The notes beneath the pieces were generated by a model that searched no databases, had not been told where the DNA came from, and worked only from the letters and a program-made list of their open reading frames with translations. The translations under genes were made by a program, and so were the position numbers. DNA of 9,283 nucleotides from Clostridia bacterium (lineage in GTDB: Bacteria; Bacillota_A; Clostridia; Christensenellales; Aristaeellaceae): assembly GCA_017509065.1 (NCBI GenBank), contig JAFWQM010000191.1:1-9283 (forward strand), read 5' to 3'. Numbering within the stretch: the stretch's first letter is position 1; each line of letters starts with the position of its first letter. Positions 1 through 6,500 of this stretch are shown here, piece after piece.

Positions 1-378
1 CCTTCAGCTTTTCGGGAATGGGCAGTCCAAGGTGCGCCGCATTTTCCAATAAGGAAATGCCTTCATTTGAGAGATAAAAGAAGATCACGGCTGTACGCAG
101 CGCAGAGCCGGTACCAACCACATGGGTATCCAAAATGTGTCCGACACCCACCAGCATGAAAATGATCACCTTCCGTGCAATCCCGCGAAATCCGACAGCC
201 GAGGACAGGGTTTTATCCTCAATGGCGCACATCACACCGGTGATGTAGTCAAGGACAGCAAAGACAATGAGAGCAATCAGCAGACCATCCATGTCGCTCA
301 GGAAATAGCCGAGCCACCCGCCCAGCGCAGTGAAGGCTATCTGGATCTTCGCCCAGATCAGGTCGATAGAAAAGTCAC
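1..378 (-). CDS. Phage holin, C-terminus cut by window edge
   Basis: About 122 codons are readable before the left edge. The product matches the small membrane holins of clostridial phages (phage_holin_4 / toxin-secretion lysis holin type), which usually have about 130-145 residues and permeabilise the inner membrane to release endolysin. Visible hallmarks are an N-terminal LIWAKIQIAFTALGGWLGYF amphipathic segment, a first membrane span around LIALIVFAVLDYITGVM, a second around VIIFMLVGVGHIL, a third around LRTAVIFFYLSNEG, and the typical tail LENAAHLGLPIPEKLK. It follows the glycosyltransferase and a terminator, as expected for a lysis module. The start is a problem: a strong AAGGAGG lies at 391-397, but no ATG, GTG or TTG is in frame between the upstream stop (407-409) and the conserved ILDL region. 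GTG at 378 is in another frame and would need one extra base in the T-run at 370-373. The first in-frame ATG (292) would delete the N-terminal helix. Family call fairly sure; start uncertain. Confidence 0.75.
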
Positions 379-410
379 GCCTTTTCGTTTCCTCCTTGAA
401 ATATGTTTAT

Positions 411-443
411 GAAAAACAAACCCGCACTCGTTTTGAGAGCGGG
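411..443 (-). terminator. Rho-independent terminator after the glycosyltransferase gene
   Basis: Read on the minus strand, a 9-position stem (CCCGCTCTC against GAGTGCGGG, one mismatch) with an AAAAC loop is followed by TTTGTTTTTC. This is a classic intrinsic terminator. It lies about 95 bases beyond the glycosyltransferase stop and just ahead of the holin ribosome binding site, so it would separate or attenuate lysis transcription from the tail operon. Confidence 0.75.
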
Positions 444-535
444 CTGAGCCCAAAGTGTCTCTTTGCGTTTTCAGATGCTTCTGCGTCCTTTGACGTGTAC
501 ATTATCCAACACCCGCCTTTCGCATTTGGTATGGT

Positions 536-1615
536 TTATGTCACTGTCAGCGTAACGATACTGGTAGTTACCTCGCCCAATGTGTTTGATACGATGCAGT
601 GGTATTGATAACCATTATGGCGGGTTTGTGCGGTGAGGCTATAGATGGATTTATTAGCCCCGGTTGATGGATTCGTCCATGCGCCGTTTGCCGATGTCCG
701 GTACTGCCATTGGTATACTCCAGCGTTCCGCGCTTCAACGGTGAAGGATATAACTGTCCCGGCTGAAACGGATTGGCTCTCTGGCTGGCTGATGATGTGC
801 GGCTTGCATTCTTCCTCCAGTGCAATGACACGATCAAGCAATGGAACATATTTGTCCACGTTGCACGAATAATAAGTGTCCCATATGGTACGGGCAACCA
901 TAGCGCAATAACGATCATAAGGCATCCGTTTTCTGAACGCCTCGCACACTCGCTTATTACGCTCATATAGCCCCAACAGCGCCTGGCCCTGATTCTCCGG
1001 GGACGTGGTGGCGCTGCCCTCCCGGTAACACCAGATGTAGGGCGGGCAAAGGGTTTTGATCTGTCCTGTGCGGCGATAATCCACGATGGTGTTGGCAATA
1101 GCATTGAAGCAGCTGTCTTCGTTGAATTTGAGCGCCGTGTCAAACCAGAGATCGTGTTCCAACAAAAACTCCCGGCGGTACACCTTGCCATGGATAAAAA
1201 CCAGGTTCCGTCCACGGGTGTGCAGCCGCATGGAGCCGTCCGCCATTTTATCCTCGCTGAAGAAATCCGCCCACAACACATCGTAGGCGGGGCTGAGCAC
1301 GTTCAGGATGTCGCGCAGGGTGTAGACGTTGGAAAACATATCGTCAAAGTCGCAAAACATCACCCATTCTGCGTCCGACACTTTCAGGCCCGCGTTCCTT
1401 GCAGCCGAAACCCCGCCATGGGGGATCAGGATTTGCCGCACCTCGTAGGGCCTGCTGGAGAAATAGAAGTCGTCCAGGGTGTTCTCCGGTCCGTCCTGTA
1501 CAAGGATCACCCGAACCTGAGAAAAGTCCGCATCCCGCTGCAGATCCAGCATAGAAAAGAACTTTTTTCCTTCCTCCCAAGGCTCGTCATAATGGGGCAT
1601 GATGATGTCAAGCAT
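536..1615 (-). CDS. GT2 glycosyltransferase with C-terminal Ig-like domain
   Basis: This 359-residue protein has a family 2, GT-A fold glycosyltransferase at about residues 1-235. It starts MLDIIMPHYDEPW. A QDG nucleotide-site motif lies at 40-42, the family signature GGVSAARNAG at 67-76, a DxD-like metal site FCDFDD at 87-92, and an acidic NED at 165-167 that fits the catalytic-base region. All key elements are present, so it is probably active, transferring a sugar from a nucleotide sugar. After a helical linker, residues about 273-359 form an Ig-like beta domain (ISQPESQSVSAG, YQWQYRTSANG, YQYHCIVSNTLG) of the kind found on phage virion and cell-surface proteins. The start overlaps the upstream gene by 8 bases and has GGGAG at good spacing, suggesting translational coupling. 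Possible targets are the host cell wall or the phage tail; the Ig module suggests virion or surface binding. The target is inferred, the family is secure. Confidence 0.85.
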   Translation of the reverse strand: MLDIIMPHYDEPWEEGKKFFSMLDLQRDADFSQVRVILVQDGPENTLDDFYFSSRPYEVRQILIPHGGVSAARNAGLKVSDAEWVMFCDFDDMFSNVYTLRDILNVLSPAYDVLWADFFSEDKMADGSMRLHTRGRNLVFIHGKVYRREFLLEHDLWFDTALKFNEDSCFNAIANTIVDYRRTGQIKTLCPPYIWCYREGSATTSPENQGQALLGLYERNKRVCEAFRKRMPYDRYCAMVARTIWDTYYSCNVDKYVPLLDRVIALEEECKPHIISQPESQSVSAGTVISFTVEARNAGVYQWQYRTSANGAWTNPSTGANKSIYSLTAQTRHNGYQYHCIVSNTLGEVTTSIVTLTVT

Positions 1616-1829
1616 TCACTTCACTCCCTTTTTCCATAATCAGACCGCGTAGCTCAGCGATCTTTGTCTCGTGCTGGCTGTCCTCGTTCTGCAACATCTG
1701 TGCCAGCGCGTCCAGCAGCTGGTTGATGTTCCACACCAGGCCGCAGCGCAGGGTGCCTGTGGCATCTGCCAAAAGGTTCAGCTTCTCCTTGGTTTCCTCG
1801 ATCAGGCCGTACTTGTTTTTCTGTTCCAT
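1608..1829 (-). CDS. Small helical phage protein, function unknown
   Basis: This 73-residue protein starts MEQKNKYGLIEETKEKLNLL and ends EKGSEVNA. The start is set by AAAGGAG seven bases ahead of ATG at 1829. The open frame continues upstream to 1937, but that part has no matching ribosome binding site and lies in a region of RNA secondary structure, so I exclude it. The protein is soluble and mostly alpha-helical: residues about 7-45 and 50-68 have regular leucine/isoleucine spacing suggesting a short coiled coil or helical hairpin. No catalytic motif or membrane span is visible. Its stop overlaps the glycosyltransferase start, so the two are probably co-translated. By position (after the spike gene, before the glycosyltransferase and holin) it could be a small tail-tip accessory or chaperone. 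I do not recognise a named family. Confidence 0.7.
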   Translation of the reverse strand: MEQKNKYGLIEETKEKLNLLADATGTLRCGLVWNINQLLDALAQMLQNEDSQHETKIAELRGLIMEKGSEVNA

Positions 1830-1855
1830 GGGTAGGCTCCTTTTATTGAATATTT

Positions 1856-1903
1856 GCCCCATGTTCGTGGCAGCCAAGCCACAGGCGAGGGGCATCTCAT
1901 GCC
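1856..1903 (-). promoter_or_regulatory. Structured RNA leader ahead of the 73-residue gene
   Basis: On the minus strand, between the spike stop and the next ribosome binding site, an outer helix GCCCC/GGGGC (1889-1893 with 1856-1860) encloses an inner helix GTGGC/GCCAC (1878-1882 with 1867-1871). They are separated by a symmetrical 6/6 internal loop and capped by a 6-base loop. Just upstream, GGCAT/ATGCC (1899-1903 with 1891-1895) forms a small hairpin that shares bases with the outer helix, so the two are mutually exclusive. There is no U-run, so it is not a simple terminator. The pairing is seen directly; a regulatory role is inferred. Confidence 0.45.
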
Positions 1904-1946
1904 TAAGCTGTACAATGGGAGGACGATGATCTTTCAATTATTCTTT

Positions 1947-4900
1947 TTATACAGGACCGCCCCAGCTGGAAATTTGGGAGTTTGTCAGCTTGACAGCGCT
2001 GCCGACAAGGGTTGTGCCGTTGATCGTGACAGCACCGCGGACGTAGCCTTGCGCGGGATTATTGATATACGGATTGCCATGATTAATAGAAAAGCTGAAC
2101 GTGCGCAATTCACCGATATATGTGCCGTCATACCATACGCCGATCCTACCGCTGATCCTGTCGGCCGTTTTCGTTGGTGTTTGGGCGGTTGCGTCTGTAT
2201 CGCTGCCAAGGTTAATGCTGAGTTTGCTGATATCGAAACCGGGTACATTGGCAGCTGTGATACTCCGGGAAATGCTGCGGGTGACGCCGCCCGAATCCGT
2301 GTACCGGGCTTGCACGTTATACGTTTCGCCAGGATCGATGGTCACGCCGGTGTCGGGAATATCGGCGTAAGAGCCGCTGCTGCCTTTCCGGCCCTTGAAC
2401 GATACAGTAGCAACCGCGCCGTTCCATCCGGCAGTCCGCGCAGCCTCTCCGCTCATGCTGATCGTTTTATCATAGCTGCCCAGGCTGGCCACATCGTCCC
2501 CGGTACCGTTCTGTGCGGTCAAGCGAAAACTTGCGCTGATGTCACCGGTATCCGCGTCATAGCTGGGCGTGGTCAGCCTGGCCGCGATGATGTTGTCTAC
2601 TCGCCGCGCCGACATCGCATTCTTGAAATACGCGGTGTCGGCGATATTAAAATTTGCGGTGCCCTGCGAGCTCTTGACTGCTCCAAGTGTCAACGTAATT
2701 TTTCCCGCATTTGTCCCTGTTCCTTCGGAAGCGGTGATTGTATGGAAATGATTTACATTGATGCCGCCGCTGCTGGTGCCCAAAACCGTGCCCCAGGACA
2801 CCTGGCTGCTTCCAGAACCGTAATAGAGCAGACAGGCTTTATAGCCATTCTGCCCGACGGTGAGCGTGTTGGTAGCTTCCAGGTAACTGGCTTTCAAGCT
2901 GGTAGCCACAGTCTTGCCCGTGGTGAGGTTATCAATATCCGCACTGACGGCGCTCAGGTCGCTCATGGTCACATAACCATCAAGATTGATGTGATCTGCG
3001 CTGATAATTACGGTGGAGGCAGCGCCATTGATGGCGGTAACGATTGCGGCAGGCTTGATCTTTGCATTCGAACCGGTTCCCTGCACCACCAGGTCGATCC
3101 GATTCGCCTGTTGGGTAATGGAGCTTTTTACGCTGTTGACGGAGCTATTCACTTCACTCCGGATTTGAGACGCGGTTTGCGTGATGGAGCTATTGACGCC
3201 GCTGATCGCTGTGTTTACTTCGCTCCGAATCTGGGACGCGGTTTGCGTGATTGAGGATTTCAGGCTGTTTCCCTGGGCGCTCACCTCGCTCCGGATCTGG
3301 GATGCAGTCTGCGTGATACTGCTGTTTACCCCGCTGATTGCTGTGTTTACTTCACTACGGATCTGGGACGCGGTTTGCGTGATTGAGGATTTCAGGCTGT
3401 TCCCTTGAGCTGATACCTCGCTCCGGATCTGGGAGGCAGTCTGGGTAATGGAACTGCGCAGGCCGCTGACAGTGTTTTCCACCACACTCTCGATACGGTC
3501 GGATTCCTGGTTGATGTAAGAATACACGTCATTGTTGGCGTCGCTGACTTCCGTGCGGAGTTGGCTGGCCGTTTGGCTGATCGTACTGCTCAGCCCGTTG
3601 GCGGTATCTGTCAGCGTCTGGTAAAACCGGCTGGCGGTCAGGCTCATTTCGGCCCGGAGGTTGTTCCGGTTGTCGTCCACCACGGCCCAGATTTCCTGCT
3701 GCTCCACTTCCAGCCTTGCGCCCTGCACCACCAAATCCTTAGACGATACCACCAGCTGCCAGCGCCCGCCCTTCCAGACGTACACTTCATCACCCTGGTA
3801 ATCGGCCCACTCATAAAGCTGGCTGGTGTTCCAGTCGTTCACGCCCGCTTCGGCCCAGGTGCGGGTGTCGTTGGATTTTACCCAGATATCGCCTGCCATC
3901 AGGTCTTCGGTTTCCGTGGTTGTGGGATCGCCCCACTGTTTGAACACCCGGTTACCGTTGCGCACCTCAATGGCCGCGCCGCCTTCCCATTCAATGATCC
4001 GGGCATACACGCCGGAAATGGCGCTGGCCACCTCCGCGCGGATGCTGTTTGCGGACTGGGAAATGGTGGCGCTGTAGCCGTTCAGGGTATCGTCCACTTC
4101 TGAACGGAAACCGGACAGCGATTGCTCGAATACGGAGTACAGGGTGGAATTCGAATTGGCCACCTCAGCTCTGATCTGGCTGGCGGTTTGCGTAATACTG
4201 CTGTTCAGACCGTTTACGCTGTTCGATACCTCTGAACGTATCTGGGACGCTGTTTGAGTAAGACTGCTGGTCAAGCCGTTGACGCTGTCCGATAACTCCG
4301 AGCGTATCTGGGATGCCGTTTGGGTAATGGAGGTTTTTAATCCGTTTTTTGTATCTGATACCTCTGCGCGTATTTGTGATGCCGTTTGGGTGATGTTGCT
4401 ACTCAGACCATTGATACTGTTCGACACCTCTGAACGTATCTGGGATGCAGTTTGGGTGAGACTGCTGGTCAAACCATTTTCTATGTCGGATAATTCCGAT
4501 CGTATTTGTGAAGCAGTTTCGGCTATGCTTCTGTTCAGGTCATTGACGTGATCCGACACCTCTGAGCGTATCTTTGACGCTGCTTGATTGATACTGCTGT
4601 CCAACCCATTTATCGTCTCCGCCACAACACCCAGCGTCATGCTGGTATATTTCCGGGTCAGGCAGTCATAGGTGTACTGCGTCATTCGCATCGAAACCAG
4701 TACGCCGATTCGGGGGGCGATGACCTGAACCTTGTCGCCCAGGTAGATGTTCTGCAGAACGCCGTATTCTTTATATTCTTCCGTTTCCGCACAGTTGATG
4801 AAGTCCACGTTCAGGGTAACTGTGGGCACATCACAGCCACTGTCAAACTGCTTCTGTGCTGCCGCCCGCATTTCGGCATAACACTGCTCCTTCGTTTTCG

Positions 4901-5987
4901 GCTCGTCATTATCGTCAGATTCCTTGGCATCCGGTACGGGCAGGTGAATCCATTTCGGATGGGGGTAGGCTCCGATATTGGGGCTGTCCAGAAAGAGCTC
5001 CGGAAGATACAGCACTTCACCGTCCCTATCCTGGCCGGTAGGCATGATGCGGGTAACAACGCTGGACAAGTCTTCATCGTAGCTGATCCCCAGCAGATTT
5101 TTGCTTTGCCTGATCTGCACGTTGGTGTCTTTACCCACACGCTTTACCACATAAGCGTCGAACCAATCCCGCTGCAGCTCCCCGCCATATATGGCAATCA
5201 CGCCTTCATCGCCCAACAGTGCGTCCACAGGGTTCACATTCTCAAAGGATGCTCCCTCTACTGTCCTGGTTAGGTCGGAATAAAAAGTAAAGCCATGCTC
5301 AGTAAGGCAATGGCTGCTGATGGACTGAACGACAGAAGCCCCCGTCACCGAAGACGAGGGCTTGTAGGACTGGACCATATTGTCCATAAGATCATAGAAA
5401 ATATGCCTGGCATACACAGTGACTTTATTCAGTTCGGGCACTACCCGGTAAATACGGAAGGGCTGATCCCGCAGCTGCCGTTCCTCCACAACAGTGGATA
5501 CCGCCTCCGAAACAGACCCTTCCTTATGATCAAATACCAGGTAGGTGGTATCCATGAAGCCGTGCTTTCCATCCGGAGCGGTCACCTCATACCAGGCGCT
5601 GTTTGTTTTAGCGATTACTTGCACCAGGGATGTGTTTTTGTAGGCGGCAAGGATCGTATAATTCCTTCCGGGACCATTCCGCAGATTCAGGGTTCCTCTT
5701 TGGAGTGCAGCACCGGAAATATCCGTGTTGATCCGCCATATTTCCGTCCGGTTATCATCGCCTGGCGTGGTGAAGTTGACGCGGGGCGTCATGGCTGCGG
5801 GAACCGGAGCGCGTAGAATGCTGCCTTCCACCAGGCGCCGCCATTTTCCAGCTTCATCGATGGGATGCACCAACGTCAGTTCATATTCGCCGTTCAGCGT
5901 TTCCGTGACCTCCGCCGACAGCGGAGAAAGGGCGCCGTTGCCATTGGTGGAAAAGTCGGTGCAGTCGGCGGGATAGACGCAGATCAT
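1947..5987 (-). CDS. Phage tail endopeptidase / tail-spike (Tal-like) with coiled-coil repeat stalk
   Basis: This 1346-residue tail-tip protein follows the distal tail gene. Residues about 1-450 form the conserved Tal-like (prophage tail, gp27-like) hub, with LNGEYELTLVHPIDEAGKW and an HIFYDLMDN segment. An SH3b-type module is inserted at about 97-152 (GTLNLRNGPG, AWYEVTAPDGKHGFMD). Residues about 458-650 and 783-966 are two arrays of a 22-residue repeat with core SSITQTASQIRSEV, a probable trimeric coiled-coil stalk. Between them a compact domain (about 660-780; GDIWVKSNDTRTWAEAG, EVYVWKGGRWQLV) resembles carbohydrate-binding inserts of such proteins. The Gly/Ser/Thr-rich C-terminus (about 970-1346, with NVNHFHTIT) is the likely receptor-binding tip. 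AAGGAGGTGAT lies just upstream of ATG 5987, fixing the start; an ATG seven bases earlier is in another frame. The gene is intact. Family and architecture are well supported; domain edges are approximate, and peptidase activity is not shown by the sequence. Confidence 0.88.
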   Translation of the reverse strand: MICVYPADCTDFSTNGNGALSPLSAEVTETLNGEYELTLVHPIDEAGKWRRLVEGSILRAPVPAAMTPRVNFTTPGDDNRTEIWRINTDISGAALQRGTLNLRNGPGRNYTILAAYKNTSLVQVIAKTNSAWYEVTAPDGKHGFMDTTYLVFDHKEGSVSEAVSTVVEERQLRDQPFRIYRVVPELNKVTVYARHIFYDLMDNMVQSYKPSSSVTGASVVQSISSHCLTEHGFTFYSDLTRTVEGASFENVNPVDALLGDEGVIAIYGGELQRDWFDAYVVKRVGKDTNVQIRQSKNLLGISYDEDLSSVVTRIMPTGQDRDGEVLYLPELFLDSPNIGAYPHPKWIHLPVPDAKESDDNDEPKTKEQCYAEMRAAAQKQFDSGCDVPTVTLNVDFINCAETEEYKEYGVLQNIYLGDKVQVIAPRIGVLVSMRMTQYTYDCLTRKYTSMTLGVVAETINGLDSSINQAASKIRSEVSDHVNDLNRSIAETASQIRSELSDIENGLTSSLTQTASQIRSEVSNSINGLSSNITQTASQIRAEVSDTKNGLKTSITQTASQIRSELSDSVNGLTSSLTQTASQIRSEVSNSVNGLNSSITQTASQIRAEVANSNSTLYSVFEQSLSGFRSEVDDTLNGYSATISQSANSIRAEVASAISGVYARIIEWEGGAAIEVRNGNRVFKQWGDPTTTETEDLMAGDIWVKSNDTRTWAEAGVNDWNTSQLYEWADYQGDEVYVWKGGRWQLVVSSKDLVVQGARLEVEQQEIWAVVDDNRNNLRAEMSLTASRFYQTLTDTANGLSSTISQTASQLRTEVSDANNDVYSYINQESDRIESVVENTVSGLRSSITQTASQIRSEVSAQGNSLKSSITQTASQIRSEVNTAISGVNSSITQTASQIRSEVSAQGNSLKSSITQTASQIRSEVNTAISGVNSSITQTASQIRSEVNSSVNSVKSSITQQANRIDLVVQGTGSNAKIKPAAIVTAINGAASTVIISADHINLDGYVTMSDLSAVSADIDNLTTGKTVATSLKASYLEATNTLTVGQNGYKACLLYYGSGSSQVSWGTVLGTSSGGINVNHFHTITASEGTGTNAGKITLTLGAVKSSQGTANFNIADTAYFKNAMSARRVDNIIAARLTTPSYDADTGDISASFRLTAQNGTGDDVASLGSYDKTISMSGEAARTAGWNGAVATVSFKGRKGSSGSYADIPDTGVTIDPGETYNVQARYTDSGGVTRSISRSITAANVPGFDISKLSINLGSDTDATAQTPTKTADRISGRIGVWYDGTYIGELRTFSFSINHGNPYINNPAQGYVRGAVTINGTTLVGSAVKLTNSQISSWGGPV
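3085..3640 (-). repeat. Second 66-bp coding repeat array in the spike gene
   Basis: Units of 66 bp encode 22 residues each. Five units carry an identical SSITQTASQIRSEV core; the flanking units are degenerate. The spacers alternate between AQGNSLK and NTAISGVN types, so a two-unit block of 132 bp is itself duplicated. A 41-base stretch at 3229-3269 recurs exactly at 3361-3401. The DNA identity indicates recent expansion by slippage or recombination. Confidence 0.9.
4030..4612 (-). repeat. First 66-bp coding repeat array in the spike gene
   Basis: Seven recognisable 22-residue units with core (S/T)S(I/L)TQTASQIR(S/A)E(V/L), plus two degenerate ones at the C-terminal side, lie in register every 66 bp. 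The copies differ more at the DNA level than those of the second array, so this array looks older. Together the two arrays suggest an elongated coiled-coil stalk whose length can vary. Confidence 0.85.
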
Positions 5988-6001
5988 GGGGCATCACCTC
6001 C

Positions 6002-6076
6002 TTACTGGCATAATGAAAGCACTGCGAAAAGCAGTGCAAAAATAGCAATGATAAACGTGTCAAGGCTTGTTTTCAT
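6002..6076 (-). CDS. 24-residue hydrophobic small ORF
   Basis: ATG at 6076, preceded by GTGGGGA, opens a frame that begins MKTSLDTF, contains the single membrane span FIIAIFALLFAVLSL, and ends CQ. Its first bases overlap the last codons of the HxlR-type gene in another frame. Its TAA overlaps the AAGGAGG that serves the spike gene, so the three genes could be translationally coupled. The layout (short polar start, one hydrophobic helix, almost no tail) resembles holin-like or type I toxin-like peptides, but no family can be assigned from so few residues. It may be a product of the inserted cassette, a leader peptide for the spike gene, or chance. The hairpin at 6019-6037 lies inside it. Confidence 0.35.
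   Translation of the reverse strand: MKTSLDTFIIAIFALLFAVLSLCQ
6019..6037 (-). terminator. Possible weak terminator hairpin after the HxlR-type gene
   Basis: A perfect 7-bp stem GCACTGC/GCAGTGC with a 5-base loop is followed on the minus strand by TTTCATT. It lies 23 bases past the regulator stop, so it may end the cassette transcript, but the U-run is poor and it is also inside the small hydrophobic ORF. It could be only a coding coincidence. Confidence 0.35.
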
Positions 6077-6386
6077 TTCCCCACGTGCATAGTTGATCCA
6101 GAACCTTCATCAACGATTGACCACGTTCTGTTAGGGTATATTCAACTTTGGGTGGAACTTCCGGGTACATTTTCCGATGAATCAGACCGTCTCGCTCCAA
6201 TTCCTTAAGATGCAAGCTCAACGTTTTATCAGTCACTTTTCCCAAATAACGCTGCATTTCATTGAATCTGACAGGCCCATATTCCATCAGGCAATAAAGA
6301 ATGATTGGCTTGTACTTCCCGGAAATAAGGGACAGCGTATAGCTATATCCCGTATCACAAAAGTTAGCGTCCGCAATTCGATTCAT
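6060..6386 (-). CDS. HxlR-family winged-helix transcriptional regulator
   Basis: From ATG 6386 this is a 108-residue HxlR-type regulator, the usual family length. Visible family features are YTLSLISGKYKPIILYCL (helix leading into the DNA-binding domain), VRFNEMQRYLGKVTDKTLSLHLKELERDGL (helix-turn-helix and recognition helix), and the wing HRKMYPEVPPKVEYTLTERG. HxlR proteins bind as dimers to palindromes, and several (YodB, HypR) sense quinones or disulfide stress through an N-terminal cysteine. Here Cys10 lies in that region, with Cys32 and Cys100 also present. It is divergent from the flavin reductase across a promoter containing a large dyad, so it most likely controls that gene and itself. 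A TTG at 6422 would extend it by 12 residues; GGAGG 11 bases before ATG favours the shorter form. Family sure, signal inferred. Confidence 0.85.
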   Translation of the reverse strand: MNRIADANFCDTGYSYTLSLISGKYKPIILYCLMEYGPVRFNEMQRYLGKVTDKTLSLHLKELERDGLIHRKMYPEVPPKVEYTLTERGQSLMKVLDQLCTWGNENKP

Positions 6387-6424
6387 TTCAATACTTACCT
6401 CCAGGATAGTACCTTTCTCCAATG

Positions 6425-6460
6425 ATGGTACTTGTTTTGAATTCTAAAACATGATACCAT
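6425..6460. promoter_or_regulatory. Divergent promoter region with large dyad operator
   Basis: An interrupted inverted repeat is centred on GAATTC (6439-6444). Its outer arms are ATGGTA (6425-6430) and TACCAT (6455-6460), its inner arms TTGTTTT and AAAACA, paired with small bulges. It sits between the divergent regulator and flavin reductase genes. A possible plus-strand promoter is TTGTTT (6432-6437), 17 bases, then TACCAT. A minus-strand -10 TAGAAT overlaps the centre. Binding of an HxlR dimer here would cover both promoters. Symmetry seen directly; binding inferred. Confidence 0.55.
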
Positions 6461-6500
6461 GAAATAGCCAAAGAGGCAACTTAGAGAAGGAGGAAAAAAT

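Noticed and set aside
407..502. 31-residue minus-strand ORF between the glycosyltransferase and holin
   Set aside because: It has only a weak ribosome binding site, runs through the terminator hairpin, and shows no recognisable composition; chance is likelier.
568..1281. Second minus-strand open frame inside the glycosyltransferase gene
   Set aside because: It is a frame shadow of a gene with all its GT2 motifs, and it has Trp/Arg/Pro-rich composition typical of out-of-frame translation.
1854..3254. Long plus-strand open frame of 466 codons opposite the spike gene
   Set aside because: It is antisense to the clearly coding repeat-rich spike gene, has no matching ribosome binding site, and its translation is a low-complexity mirror of the repeats.
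3085..4612. CRISPR-like regular repeats
   Set aside because: The 66-bp period is in frame, the repeats and spacers are both protein coding, and the copies are degenerate; this is a coiled-coil stalk.
536..5987. Diversity-generating retroelement target next to tail proteins
   Set aside because: No reverse transcriptase, template repeat or adenine-biased variable region is visible in the window.
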